From NCBI GenBank assembly GCA_947178175.1, contig CAMWXI010000005.1:1-40381 (forward strand): a stretch of 40,381 bases of DNA, in the 5' to 3' direction. This stretch comes from an uncultured Porphyromonadaceae bacterium. Its GTDB lineage: Bacteria; Bacteroidota; Bacteroidia; Bacteroidales; Muribaculaceae. Both the position numbers and the translations under genes were made by a program. This document shows positions 28,426-37,648 of this stretch, in pieces; position 1 is the first letter of the stretch; every line of letters starts with the position of its first letter. The notes under the pieces were generated by a model. That model worked only from the letters and a program-made list of their open reading frames with translations, was not told where the DNA came from and ran no database searches.

Positions 28426-29886
28426 TTATAGGTCGCCAAAAGCAGCCGCCACTTCTTCCCGGTCGTCGAAATGATGTTTCACGCCTTTAATTTCCTGATA
28501 GTTTTCGTGTCCTTTCCCAGCAATGAGCACAACCGCGCCGGAGGGGGCTGTATGCAGTGCGGTGCGGATAGCCTCTCGCCGGTCGGTGATTGATATTGTA
28601 TGTTTCCTTTCCTCATTGTCAAGACCTGCTTTCATGTCAGCGATGATAGCGTCAGGCTCTTCATCGCGAGGATTGTCGGAGGTTAAGATGAGTCTGTCGG
28701 AGCGCAGAGCGGCTTCATGTGCCATCATCGGGCGTTTACCGTGGTCACGATTCCCACCACAACCTACAACGGTGATAATCTCACCGTTTTTGCCGACAAT
28801 GTCGCGGATAGTGTCAAGCACGTTGATAAGAGCATCCGGAGTGTGGGCATAGTCAATAATGGCTGTGGCTCCGTTCGGTCCGGAGATTGTCTGGAAACGG
28901 CCGGCTACCGGCACAAGACGGCTCATGTTGACAATCACTTCGTCGGGGGAGAATCCGGTAAGCACGGAAGCTCCATAGACAGCGGTAAGATTGTAGGCAT
29001 TGAAGCGACCTGTGAATGCTGTGGCTACTTCGCGTCCGTTAAGAGCCAGCAGAGTGCCGTCAAGATGCGTTTCCAGGATACGGCAGCGGAAGTCGGCATC
29101 GTTGCGCAGCGAGTACGTATATACGTGAGCGGAAGTGTTTTGCACCATGTATCGTCCGTCAGAATCGTCAATATTTATAAGGGCGAAGGCATCTTCCGGG
29201 AGCATGTCGAAGAAAGATTTCTTGGCATCCATATAGTTTCTGACTGTGCCGTGATAGTCGAGATGGTCGCGTGTAAGATTGGAGAAAATCCCACCCTTGA
29301 ATTTAAGACCGGCAATCCTATGCTGGGCGGCCGCGTGACTTGAAACCTCCATAAAGGCATATTCACATCCCTCGTCCACCATCTGTGCGAGCAGGGAATT
29401 GAGGGTAAGAGGGTCGGGAGTTGTGTGAGTGGTGGGAATGGCGCGGTCAACTATGTAGTTGCAGACAGTGGAGAGCAGTCCGGCTTTATACCCCATGAAT
29501 TTTGCCATTTCATAGAGAAGGGTGGCGGTTGTAGTCTTTCCATTAGTGCCGGTGACACCCACGAGCTTAAGTTTGGTTGAGGGATTTCCATACCAGGCGG
29601 ATGCTAATTTGCCGAGAGCTTCCGCACTGTTGGCAACTCGGATATATGTTATTCCCTTCTCGTATGAAGTCGGGATTTCCTCGCAAACAATAGCGGCGAC
29701 ATGTGCGCTTGCCACCATCGGAATGTAGCGATGGCCATCGGTCGTGACTCCTTTGACAGCCACAAACAGGCTGTCTTTCGCTACTTTGCGTGAGTCGCTT
29801 TCAAGGCTTATAATATTTTTGTCGGTCTCCCCTATTATTTCTATCGGGGTGATGGCCTCTATCAGTTGTGAGAGTTTCGTTGTCAT
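28426..29886 (-). CDS. murE: UDP-N-acetylmuramoyl-L-alanyl-D-glutamate-2,6-diaminopimelate ligase
   Basis: [46 protein letters not shown] (DNPR, meso-DAP specificity), AGKGHENYQ. Confidence 0.97.
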   Translation of the reverse strand: MTTKLSQLIEAITPIEIIGETDKNIISLESDSRKVAKDSLFVAVKGVTTDGHRYIPMVASAHVAAIVCEEIPTSYEKGITYIRVANSAEALGKLASAWYGNPSTKLKLVGVTGTNGKTTTATLLYEMAKFMGYKAGLLSTVCNYIVDRAIPTTHTTPDPLTLNSLLAQMVDEGCEYAFMEVSSHAAAQHRIAGLKFKGGIFSNLTRDHLDYHGTVRNYMDAKKSFFDMLPEDAFALINIDDSDGRYMVQNTSAHVYTYSLRNDADFRCRILETHLDGTLLALNGREVATAFTGRFNAYNLTAVYGASVLTGFSPDEVIVNMSRLVPVAGRFQTISGPNGATAIIDYAHTPDALINVLDTIRDIVGKNGEIITVVGCGGNRDHGKRPMMAHEAALRSDRLILTSDNPRDEEPDAIIADMKAGLDNEERKHTISITDRREAIRTALHTAPSGAVVLIAGKGHENYQEIKGVKHHFDDREEVAAAFGDL

Positions 29887-32024
29887 ATTTTGAGTGTGAG
29901 TTTAATCTTGGAACCTTTCTTAATCGGAGTGCCTGCCGGGAGAGACTGAGCCACCACTTTCCCTACGCCTTGGGCAGTAACATTCAGTCCGCGACTTTCC
30001 AACATTCTGACAGCCGTAGGTGCGTCATAACCTATCACGTCAGGTGTTTTGGATTTGTCGTGGTCTGACTTACGGGAGCTGAATGTCTTGATGTTGGAGA
30101 GCTTCAGGTTGGAAGCCAGTACGGAAATACTTGCCTTTTTTGTATTGACCATCAGGGGTGCGTCAGTGGCTTTGTTGCGAGTGAATGTAGAGACATTATC
30201 AAGCATTCCACGGGCGAACATTTTGAGAGCCATGTTCTTGACCACCTGTCCGGAGGTGCGGTTGGCACTTGTGCCAGCTCCGGCAAGAATCAGAGCCATA
30301 CAGCTGTATTTGGGATTGTCATAGGGGAAGAATCCGGCAAAAGCATAGCGGCGGCGGGAGGTGTCATAACCACCTCCGGAATCAGAACGCATAGGATAGG
30401 CCGTACCCGTTTTCCCGGCTATCATCACACGGTCATCCTGAACGGCACGTGCAGTGCCGTGAGAACCCCATACCGGCTCCTTAAGACATTCCTTCATCAT
30501 CCTGGCGGTCTTCTCGCTGCAGATTCGTTCCCTTACGTATTGTTGCGGAATCACTGAGTCGACGAGGTCATTTACATAACGGCGCATCACGTGAGGGCGT
30601 ACGAACTTTCCGTTGTTGGCGATAGCGTTATATATCGCCAGCGTGTAGATGGGGGGAATCGTAGTGTTGTAGCCGTATGCCTGACGTGCAAGGTCAAGAT
30701 GACGCTCGGTCATGGTGCGTCGCCGGCCATATTTGTCAATCTCGGTAAGGCGCCGCATATTGGGAGTCTCATTGTAAGTGATGCCGGCAACCAAAGGTTC
30801 AAAAAAGCCTATGGACTCCAGGCGGTCGTAGAATTTCTCCGGTTGTTTGGCATATCCCCTGAAGATGACACGTGCTATGCCTGTATTTGATGACATCTCA
30901 ATGACTTGCTTCATGCTCTTAGTGCCGGGAGCATGAGGGTCGGACGTGCGTTGAAACGGACTGCAGTCCACCATATCGTTGACAGATTTCACAAGTCCGT
31001 CTTCAAAAGCGATCATCAGAGAGATAGGTTTCATAACCGAACCCGGTTCAAAACCGCGATAAGCACGGTTCAGCGATTCGCCGTAGGTGCCGTCGCCCAT
31101 CTTCTGCACATTTGCAATAGCCTTGATTTCACCGGTGGCGACTTCCATGATTATGGCAGTGCCCCAGGTGGCGTTGGCATCAGTGCAGATATTGGTAAGT
31201 TCCTCTTCAAGCATATCCTGAAGGTCAATATCAAAGGTAGTGTAGACATCATAGCCTCTTATGGCAGGTTGAGCCACCCAGTTGGTCACACCGCTGGTGA
31301 GGGTGACTTTGCGTGCCAGACCGGTTTTCCCGAAAAGGAAGGAGTCGAGGTCGTGTTCCACACCGGAGAATCCGTGAATCTGGCCGTCCTCACGTTCGTT
31401 GACACGTCCGATGGAGCGACGTGCCATGCTGCCGTAGGGATAACAGCGCTGAGAATGAACCTCAGTGTACACGGGGTTATGATACCCCTTCTTTTTCTCA
31501 AAGCGGCAGAGAAAGGGGAAGGATTTAATGCGGGCAAAATCATCTAAGGTCTTCTTTTTAGCCACCATCAGACGTTTTGTCCGATCCTCCGGTTTCTTTC
31601 CAAGCTCATATTCCAGCTTCTTATGCCATGAATTTTCTTCAAATTCCTCCCCTTTAAGTTCATTAAGATTCTTACATAAGGGATAATACTTGTCAAGAGA
31701 GTCAGCTAACTGGTCAATCTCCTTCCAGGGAATACCTCCTTTGATGTTTTTTATGGCAGCATGGCTAAGGTCTATCTTTGTGTCGTAGACATTGATGTTG
31801 CATGCAAGAATATTTCCATTGTCGGATAATATCTTGCCGCGGGCAGGCATGATGATGTCCATGCGTGAAAGGTCTTTCTTTGCACGTTCGTTCCATCCCT
31901 GGGCTTCTACGATTGTGTTGGTGAACAGTTTAATAACAATCAGAGATGCGAGAAAGAGGAACATCAAAGTGATGATTCCGTAGCGAAAAAGTATTTTGTT
32001 TTTATTATTGCGCTTAGCTGCCAT
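29883..32024 (-). CDS. ftsI: Division-specific transpeptidase (FtsI/PBP3-like) with C-terminal PASTA domain
   Basis: N-terminal [11 protein letters not shown] (SxxK), SSNTG (SxN), AGKTGTA (KTG); C-terminal [25 protein letters not shown]...KIKLTLKI = PASTA. Confidence 0.95.
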   Translation of the reverse strand: MAAKRNNKNKILFRYGIITLMFLFLASLIVIKLFTNTIVEAQGWNERAKKDLSRMDIIMPARGKILSDNGNILACNINVYDTKIDLSHAAIKNIKGGIPWKEIDQLADSLDKYYPLCKNLNELKGEEFEENSWHKKLEYELGKKPEDRTKRLMVAKKKTLDDFARIKSFPFLCRFEKKKGYHNPVYTEVHSQRCYPYGSMARRSIGRVNEREDGQIHGFSGVEHDLDSFLFGKTGLARKVTLTSGVTNWVAQPAIRGYDVYTTFDIDLQDMLEEELTNICTDANATWGTAIIMEVATGEIKAIANVQKMGDGTYGESLNRAYRGFEPGSVMKPISLMIAFEDGLVKSVNDMVDCSPFQRTSDPHAPGTKSMKQVIEMSSNTGIARVIFRGYAKQPEKFYDRLESIGFFEPLVAGITYNETPNMRRLTEIDKYGRRRTMTERHLDLARQAYGYNTTIPPIYTLAIYNAIANNGKFVRPHVMRRYVNDLVDSVIPQQYVRERICSEKTARMMKECLKEPVWGSHGTARAVQDDRVMIAGKTGTAYPMRSDSGGGYDTSRRRYAFAGFFPYDNPKYSCMALILAGAGTSANRTSGQVVKNMALKMFARGMLDNVSTFTRNKATDAPLMVNTKKASISVLASNLKLSNIKTFSSRKSDHDKSKTPDVIGYDAPTAVRMLESRGLNVTAQGVGKVVAQSLPAGTPIKKGSKIKLTLKI

Positions 32025-32067
32025 TTTAAAGTTAGGGATGACTGTTTAGGAGTTAATGGATTGGGAA

Positions 32068-32451
32068 TTATTCTTTGATTTGAGGCACTGTATATGGTGG
32101 TTGGTCTTGAAATTGAAGCCCGAGACCTTTCTCGTTGACCAGTCGTTGCATTTCAGTTTCCCGAATCAGCGACATATATTCGGCTTTTTCACGCAGTTTT
32201 TCGCTCTCTGCCTCCCTGAGTTCCTTCTGGAGATGTTTAATCTCCGCCATTTTGGTCTTTGTCTTATATCTGAGACCCATCAGCGCAATCACAATAACGA
32301 GAAGCAGAATAAGCAACCATGCGTTTTTACGAAAGAAGTCTACCGACAGAGATCGTCCATAGCGGATGTCCGTCAGCCATACGGGAGTTTTCTTCTTCGG
32401 TTGGTCGGTTTTATCACCGACTTTATTTTTTTTGTCAGTCTGAGTTGCCAT
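32068..32451 (-). CDS. ftsL: FtsL-like cell division protein
   Basis: Short protein, one TM (AWLLILLLVIVIALMGL) followed by a coiled coil (MAEIKHLQKELREAESEKLREKAEYMSL); between rsmH and ftsI. ATG at 32451 preferred over the TTG at 32487. Confidence 0.85.
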   Translation of the reverse strand: MATQTDKKNKVGDKTDQPKKKTPVWLTDIRYGRSLSVDFFRKNAWLLILLLVIVIALMGLRYKTKTKMAEIKHLQKELREAESEKLREKAEYMSLIRETEMQRLVNEKGLGLQFQDQPPYTVPQIKE

Positions 32452-32470
32452 TTTTAAGAGAATATTGGAA

Positions 32471-33391
32471 TTAGTGATTAGGGCCAATATATTCGGCCAC
32501 TCTTAATTTGGCACTTCTCGCTCTCGGATTCCTTTCAATTTCATTTTCGGTAGGGGTAATTGGAGAACGTGTTATCATCTTCCACGGAGAAAGAGATTTT
32601 CCGAAGAAGTCTTTCTCCTCCTCGCCATTGACCGAGCCTGTTTTCATAAAGTTTTTGACTATTCTGTCTTCAATCGAATGATATGTGAGAATTGCAAGTC
32701 TTCCTCCCGGCTTGAGCATGGATGGTGTGGACTTAAGGAAAGACTTAAGTGCGTCCATTTCGCCATTGACTTCAATCCGAATAGCCTGGAACACCTGTGC
32801 CAGCTCTTTCTTGAGATTTTTAGGATTCAGAACGGGTTGAAGGATTTCTGTGAGTTGTCCGGTAGTATCTATCGTTTGGTTCTCTCTTGCTTTTACAATC
32901 CGCTGCGCAATCAATGCAGGACGTTTAAGGTCTGTGTAAAGTTTCAGTAGATTGGTGATTTCTTTATCCGACAGTTCGTTAAGCAGAATGCCGGCAGTGG
33001 TTTGTTGAGATTGATTCATTCTCATATCCAGTGGAGAATCACTTCTGAATGAAAAGCCACGGTTTTCGTCGTCAAAATGGTGGAAAGACACACCGAGGTC
33101 GGCAAGAATACCGTTGAAGTCTTCAATTCCATAGAATCTCATAAAATTCCGCATGAAGCGAAAGTTGGAATATACAAATGTAAATCGTGTGTCATCCGGT
33201 ACATTCTGACGTGCGTCGGCATCCCTGTCAAAACCGAAGAGCCTTCCGGAGGGACCAAGACAGGAGAGTATAGCGCGGCTATGTCCTCCGCCACCAAAGG
33301 TGGCGTCGGCGTAAGTGCCTGAAGGCTGAATGTTTAGTGCTGCTATGCTCTCTTCAAGAAGTGCCGGTATGTGGTAGACAATGTTTTCCAT
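32471..33391 (-). CDS. rsmH: 16S rRNA (cytosine1402-N4)-methyltransferase
   Basis: YHIPALLEESIAALNIQPSGTYADATFGGGGHSRAIL, GILADLGVSFHHFD, AILTYHSIEDRIVK. Confidence 0.97.
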   Translation of the reverse strand: MENIVYHIPALLEESIAALNIQPSGTYADATFGGGGHSRAILSCLGPSGRLFGFDRDADARQNVPDDTRFTFVYSNFRFMRNFMRFYGIEDFNGILADLGVSFHHFDDENRGFSFRSDSPLDMRMNQSQQTTAGILLNELSDKEITNLLKLYTDLKRPALIAQRIVKARENQTIDTTGQLTEILQPVLNPKNLKKELAQVFQAIRIEVNGEMDALKSFLKSTPSMLKPGGRLAILTYHSIEDRIVKNFMKTGSVNGEEEKDFFGKSLSPWKMITRSPITPTENEIERNPRARSAKLRVAEYIGPNH

Positions 33392-33415
33392 TTTTCTCTC
33401 ATGCGCTTTGGAATG

Positions 33416-33423
33416 TAAAGTTA
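33416..33423 (-). promoter_or_regulatory. Possible -7 element for the dcw operon (TAACTTTA, one mismatch to TAnnTTTG)
   Basis: 25 bp upstream of the rsmH ATG on the - strand; no convincing -33 TTTG at 19-21 bp. Confidence 0.3.
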
Positions 33424-33550
33424 GTGAATTTTGAAGATAATTTGCATATCCAAATTCTCTTTTTTATATTTTTTTCACAATCTCTACTCCATTGTCCATC
33501 AATTCCCTTTAATGCGTGTCTTTGTAGCGCATTCCTAAGGTTTTGTGTTT

Positions 33551-33562
33551 ACCTCCGGAGGT
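33551..33562. repeat. 12-bp perfect palindrome ACCTCCGGAGGT
   Basis: Read directly between the GT4 gene and rsmH. Confidence 0.7.
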
Positions 33563-33582
33563 GTTTATTATTATCTCGGACG

Positions 33583-33601
33583 AAGCTCTTTAAAAGAGCT
33601 T
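33583..33601. repeat. Palindrome AAGCTCTTT-A-AAAGAGCTT overlapping the GT4 stop codon
   Basis: 9-bp perfect arms around a single central base; GT4 stop (TAA, - strand) at 33590-33592. Confidence 0.7.
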
Positions 33602-34888
33602 GTCAGTGTCTAACACTTTTGCGTAAGTCTTCAGAATTGAGTCAGCCATGCGGTTGTTATCAAAGCGTTGGGCATGTTTCTTCCCTTTAGCGGCATATTC
33701 CTCTCTGTTCGTAGAATCCATGAAGAATCTTATGCTCTCAGCCATCTCACGCGGATTGGCGGGGTCTATATAAATGGCCCCTTCTCCTCCAGCCTCTTCC
33801 AGGCATGAGCCTTTGGCTGCAATAACCGGTGTGTTTCGTTCCAATGATTCCAGAATCGGAATTCCAAACCCTTCATAGAATGAAGGATAAAGCGAACAGT
33901 CGGCTAAAGAATAAAGCAGTGGTAAATCTCTGAAATCTACTTTATTCAGAAATTTCACTCTGTCACTTATTCCTAACTCCTGACTCAACTTTATCATCTC
34001 GCGCTTATATCCGTGATGGTCTGCACCAACTACTACCAGATTAATGCGGGGGAGTGAAGATAGTGCCCGCAGTGTCAGTTCAAGATTCTTACGTTTCTCG
34101 ATTGTTCCGACCTGAATAATGAAATTGTCGGGCAGGTCAAGCCGCCGGCGTATGTCTTCGAAGTCAACACGTTTGAATTCCTGACGGAATATGTCGCTGC
34201 ATCCCTGATAAACTACATCTATTTTCTCTTCAGGAATCCCATAGAATTCCATGATGTCGCGCTTGGTACATTCGCTCACGGCTATTATTCTATCCGCATT
34301 TTTGCAGGATTTGCCGTATTTGTAGTCATATATGATTCTGTCAGGAAGATGATAACAATAGGGTAGTCGGCGATAAATGATGTCGTGAATAGTGACAACT
34401 GATTTGACTTTGGCTCCGGCAATGTTTAAGGGGAGTTCATTGCTTAAACCATGATAGATATCACATTTATCTGCTACTATATTATTAGTAACACCAAATG
34501 TTCGCCAAAGTGCTCCCGAGAATCCTGCAGCGGGTGGGAATCTGAATTCAATGTTTTTAAGTCTGCGGATTGGTTCGAGACGAGGATTGTTGGTGAGCTT
34601 TTCTGTATAAACGAGTAGGGGGAGTGTATCTTCAGGGTCTTCTTTGGGAGTGGAAATATACATTCCGAAATCACGAGTGGATTTCGGATTATTTATTTTT
34701 CCTGTTTCCGGATTGATAGATGTATCTTGACTGAAGGAAAAATTTTTATTATCTGATGACGGAGCATTTTGCAAATTTGCATAATGCTGGAATTTCTTTC
34801 CGACTTCTTCAATGACGAGTCGTGAATAGTTGCCGAGTCCTGTCATATTGCTTACGGCTCTCTTCCCGTCGAAACCTATTCTAATCAT
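33590..34888 (-). CDS. GT4-family glycosyltransferase
   Basis: MIRIGFDGKRAVSNMTGLGNYSR..., VGTIEKRKNLELTLRAL, YPSFYEGFGIPILESLERNTPVIAAKGSCLEEAGG. ATG at 34888 preferred over 34915. Confidence 0.92.
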   Translation of the reverse strand: MIRIGFDGKRAVSNMTGLGNYSRLVIEEVGKKFQHYANLQNAPSSDNKNFSFSQDTSINPETGKINNPKSTRDFGMYISTPKEDPEDTLPLLVYTEKLTNNPRLEPIRRLKNIEFRFPPAAGFSGALWRTFGVTNNIVADKCDIYHGLSNELPLNIAGAKVKSVVTIHDIIYRRLPYCYHLPDRIIYDYKYGKSCKNADRIIAVSECTKRDIMEFYGIPEEKIDVVYQGCSDIFRQEFKRVDFEDIRRRLDLPDNFIIQVGTIEKRKNLELTLRALSSLPRINLVVVGADHHGYKREMIKLSQELGISDRVKFLNKVDFRDLPLLYSLADCSLYPSFYEGFGIPILESLERNTPVIAAKGSCLEEAGGEGAIYIDPANPREMAESIRFFMDSTNREEYAAKGKKHAQRFDNNRMADSILKTYAKVLDTDKLF

Positions 34889-34892
34889 ACCG

Positions 34893-34900
34893 CAAAAATA
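34893..34900 (-). promoter_or_regulatory. -7 promoter element TATTTTTG just upstream of the GT4 gene
   Basis: Matches TAnnTTTG on the - strand, 4 bp before the ATG; no clear -33. Confidence 0.35.
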
Positions 34901-35056
34901 TGAAAAATATTCCAATTAATTGCGTACAACTAATCAGATAGAATCAAATATTGGATTCTCGGTGCTTTATCTTCGGATGAAATGTAGATTAAGACATTGA
35001 AACATAATAAATAAATCGTTTTTTTAGTGGATCATATATTTGGTTTGAAATAGAGA

Positions 35057-35071
35057 ATTTCTTAAAGAAAT
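35057..35071. repeat. Palindrome ATTTCTT-A-AAGAAAT in the divergent intergenic region
   Basis: 7-bp perfect arms, read directly. Confidence 0.6.
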
Positions 35072-35080
35072 CCGATTATT

Positions 35081-35112
35081 TTTCATAGCATAGACAGAAT
35101 TTATTATATTTG
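35081..35112 (+). promoter_or_regulatory. Candidate promoter for ybeY-mnmG
   Basis: TTTC (35081-35084) - N20 - TATATTTG (35105-35112), close to TTTG/N19-21/TAnnTTTG; about 36 bp upstream of the ybeY ATG. Confidence 0.5.
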
Positions 35113-35148
35113 CTATTCTTTCCTTGCTAACAAAACTATTTTATAGTT

Positions 35149-35568
35149 ATGATAGATTTTCAGACTGAGAATGTGGAGATGCCGGTTCTGGATTTCCGCA
35201 AAGTAATGTTGTGGCTTCGTGAAGTAGCCGCCAACCATGGTTATAGAGTAGGAGATTTAGCCTACAGATTCTGTTCTGAAGAAGATATTCTCAGATATAA
35301 TAATCAATATTTGGGCCATGACTATTACACTGACATAATAACCTTCGACTATACTGAAGGTGATATTATCGGTGGTGATATTTTTATTTCAGTCGACACT
35401 ATCGCAAGCAATGCTGAGGATTTAAAACTTCCCTATCGTGATGAATTATTACGAGTCATAGTTCATGGCGTGCTTCACCTTTGTGGCATCAATGATCACG
35501 GACCGGGAGAGAGGGAGATAATGGAGCAGGAAGAGAATAAGGCCTTGTCGCTTTTTAATTCCTTATAA
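35149..35568 (+). CDS. ybeY: Endoribonuclease YbeY
   Basis: HGVLHLCGINDHGPGE = H-x3-H-x5-H zinc motif. Confidence 0.96.
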   Translation: MIDFQTENVEMPVLDFRKVMLWLREVAANHGYRVGDLAYRFCSEEDILRYNNQYLGHDYYTDIITFDYTEGDIIGGDIFISVDTIASNAEDLKLPYRDELLRVIVHGVLHLCGINDHGPGEREIMEQEENKALSLFNSL

Positions 35569-35593
35569 TGTAATTTAGATTTTAATTGATGAT

Positions 35594-37549
35594 ATGAGAT
35601 TCAGCTATGATGTAATAGTGATAGGTGGTGGACACGCGGGTTGTGAAGCAGCTTACGCTTCAGCACGCCTGGGAGCTGCAACGTTGCTTATAACTGCTGA
35701 TCTCAATAGAGTTGCACAGATGTCGTGCAACCCGGCAGTCGGTGGTATCGCCAAAGGACAAATTGTACGCGAAATTGATGCTATGGGGGGGATGAGCGGT
35801 ATCGTTGCAGATACTACTGCCGTTCAATTCCGAATGTTAAACAGGTCCAAAGGACCTGCCGTATGGTCACCCCGTGTCCAGTCCGACAGGACAAAATATA
35901 TTGAAGAATGGAGAAAGATTCTTGACTCGACACAGAATCTTTATCAGATGCAGGATATCGTCACATCCTTTCAATTTGAGAAATCAGATAACGGAACCTA
36001 TAAAATTATCGGAGTTGAAACAGCATTAGGTATTAAGTTAATAGCTAAAAAGGTCATATTGACAGCCGGCACTTTTCTTAATGGATTGATGCATTTCGGC
36101 CCTGTTAAAATTGAAGGAGGAAGAATTTCGGAATCATCGTCATACGGACTTACTTCTCAATTGAAGAAGATTGGGTTCGAGGTTGGACGTATGAAAACAG
36201 GCACTCCGGCAAGAGTAGACGGACATAGCATAGATTTTTCCAAATGTGAAATCCAATGGGGTGATGATGAAGTTTCTGCTGAAAACAATGCTGCGTATGA
36301 CGGAAATGCCGTCCCGGTTGTGAAACAAGATTTTCATAAGTTTTCCTTTCTTCCCAGCGTCAAACGACCATTGGTTTCAAGACCTTGTTTCATTACTCAT
36401 ACCAACTCAGAATCGCATAGGATACTTTCTGAGAATCTTAAAGATTCCCCCTTGTATAATGGTGACATACAAAGTATCGGGCCACGGTATTGTCCAAGTA
36501 TAGAAACAAAGATTGTTACTTTTGCCGATAAAGACAGTCATCAATTGTTTCTTGAGCCGGAGGGTGAGACTACAAGTGAATATTACATCAATGGATTTTC
36601 CAGTTCATTACCATGGAAAGTACAGCTTGACAGTCTTTCATCGATTGAGCCATTAAGCAATATTCAGTTCTTAAGGCCCGGATATGCAATAGAGTATGAC
36701 TATTTCCCTCCGATACAATTATATCACACTTTAGAGACAAAGATAGTTGATGGCTTATATATGGCCGGACAAGTTAATGGAACAACCGGTTATGAGGAGG
36801 CTGCTGCTCAAGGGATGATGGCAGGAATTAATGCCGCAAGACGAGTAAAAGGAGAGGAAGAAGTAATTTTAAGAAGAGACCAGGGTTATATTGGTGTTCT
36901 GATTGATGATTTAGTTACTAAGGGAGTTGATGAACCCTATAGAATGTTCACAAGCAGAGCTGAATACAGAATACTCCTTCGTCAGGATAATGCCGACTCA
37001 CGCCTAACTCCTTTAGGATACGAAATTGGTCTTGCGACAAAAGAGCGTTATGAACAGTTTAAGAAGAAGGAAAGGTTCGTTGCCGAGTTGGTTTCGTCAT
37101 CCGATAAAATCAAGATAAAAGCGGATGTTAGAACTAATGATTGGCTTCTTGGTAAAGGGACGACTGAACTAAAGACCGGGTGCAGAATTGTAGAGTTGAT
37201 AAGGAGGCCACAATTGAATATAAAAGTCTTACGAGAATTATCTTCAACATGGGATAAGTTGCTTAACAATATACCCTCGGATATTAGAGATGAAGTAACT
37301 GAAAGTGCGGAGATATTGATAAAATACGAAGGATATATAAAAAGGGAACAGGATTTGGCAGATAAGCAAAGAAGGCTTGAAGAAGTGCGGATTCCTGACT
37401 ACATTGATTATTTTTCGATGAAATCAATCTCAACAGAAGGGAGACAGAAATTAAACAAACATAAACCGCTTACAATAGGACAAGCAAGCAGAATATCCGG
37501 TGTGAGTCCTTCGGATATCAATGTTTTATTGCTAACCCTAAGAAATTGA
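35594..37549 (+). CDS. mnmG: tRNA uridine-5-carboxymethylaminomethyl modification enzyme MnmG (GidA)
   Basis: YDVIVIGGGHAGCEAAYASARLGA, CNPAVGGIAKG, GLYMAGQVNGTTGYEEAAAQG, MFTSRAEYRILLRQDNAD. Confidence 0.98.
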   Translation: MRFSYDVIVIGGGHAGCEAAYASARLGAATLLITADLNRVAQMSCNPAVGGIAKGQIVREIDAMGGMSGIVADTTAVQFRMLNRSKGPAVWSPRVQSDRTKYIEEWRKILDSTQNLYQMQDIVTSFQFEKSDNGTYKIIGVETALGIKLIAKKVILTAGTFLNGLMHFGPVKIEGGRISESSSYGLTSQLKKIGFEVGRMKTGTPARVDGHSIDFSKCEIQWGDDEVSAENNAAYDGNAVPVVKQDFHKFSFLPSVKRPLVSRPCFITHTNSESHRILSENLKDSPLYNGDIQSIGPRYCPSIETKIVTFADKDSHQLFLEPEGETTSEYYINGFSSSLPWKVQLDSLSSIEPLSNIQFLRPGYAIEYDYFPPIQLYHTLETKIVDGLYMAGQVNGTTGYEEAAAQGMMAGINAARRVKGEEEVILRRDQGYIGVLIDDLVTKGVDEPYRMFTSRAEYRILLRQDNADSRLTPLGYEIGLATKERYEQFKKKERFVAELVSSSDKIKIKADVRTNDWLLGKGTTELKTGCRIVELIRRPQLNIKVLRELSSTWDKLLNNIPSDIRDEVTESAEILIKYEGYIKREQDLADKQRRLEEVRIPDYIDYFSMKSISTEGRQKLNKHKPLTIGQASRISGVSPSDINVLLLTLRN

Positions 37550-37566
37550 TAAAACAGACAATATCT

Positions 37567-37574
37567 TAAATTTG
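37567..37574 (+). promoter_or_regulatory. Possible -7 element TAAATTTG for apt, overlapping parS
   Basis: Matches TAnnTTTG; weak -33 ATTG at 37545-37548 (N18). Confidence 0.35.
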
Positions 37575-37588
37575 TTTCACGTGGAACA
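37573..37588. other. parS: parS-like centromere site (predicted ParB/Spo0J binding site)
   Basis: TGTTTCACGTGGAACA; reverse complement TGTTCCACGTGAAACA equals the 16-bp B. subtilis parS consensus. No other full 16-mer noticed when scanning CACGTG occurrences in the window. Confidence 0.8.
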
Positions 37589-37648
37589 ATTTGATATTAC
37601 TTCCTTTTAATCGGAGAATTTTAAAAAAGATAGATAAAAATTACAATT

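Noticed and set aside
30580-30600. CACGTGA motif in ftsI (and other CACGTG occurrences near 10830, 16614, 24551, 25557)
   Set aside because: Match only the central 6-8 bp of parS, inside coding regions; not full sites.
32452-32487. Upstream TTG start for ftsL overlapping rsmH
   Set aside because: ATG at 32451 gives a normal FtsL; the upstream segment is not needed and would overlap rsmH.
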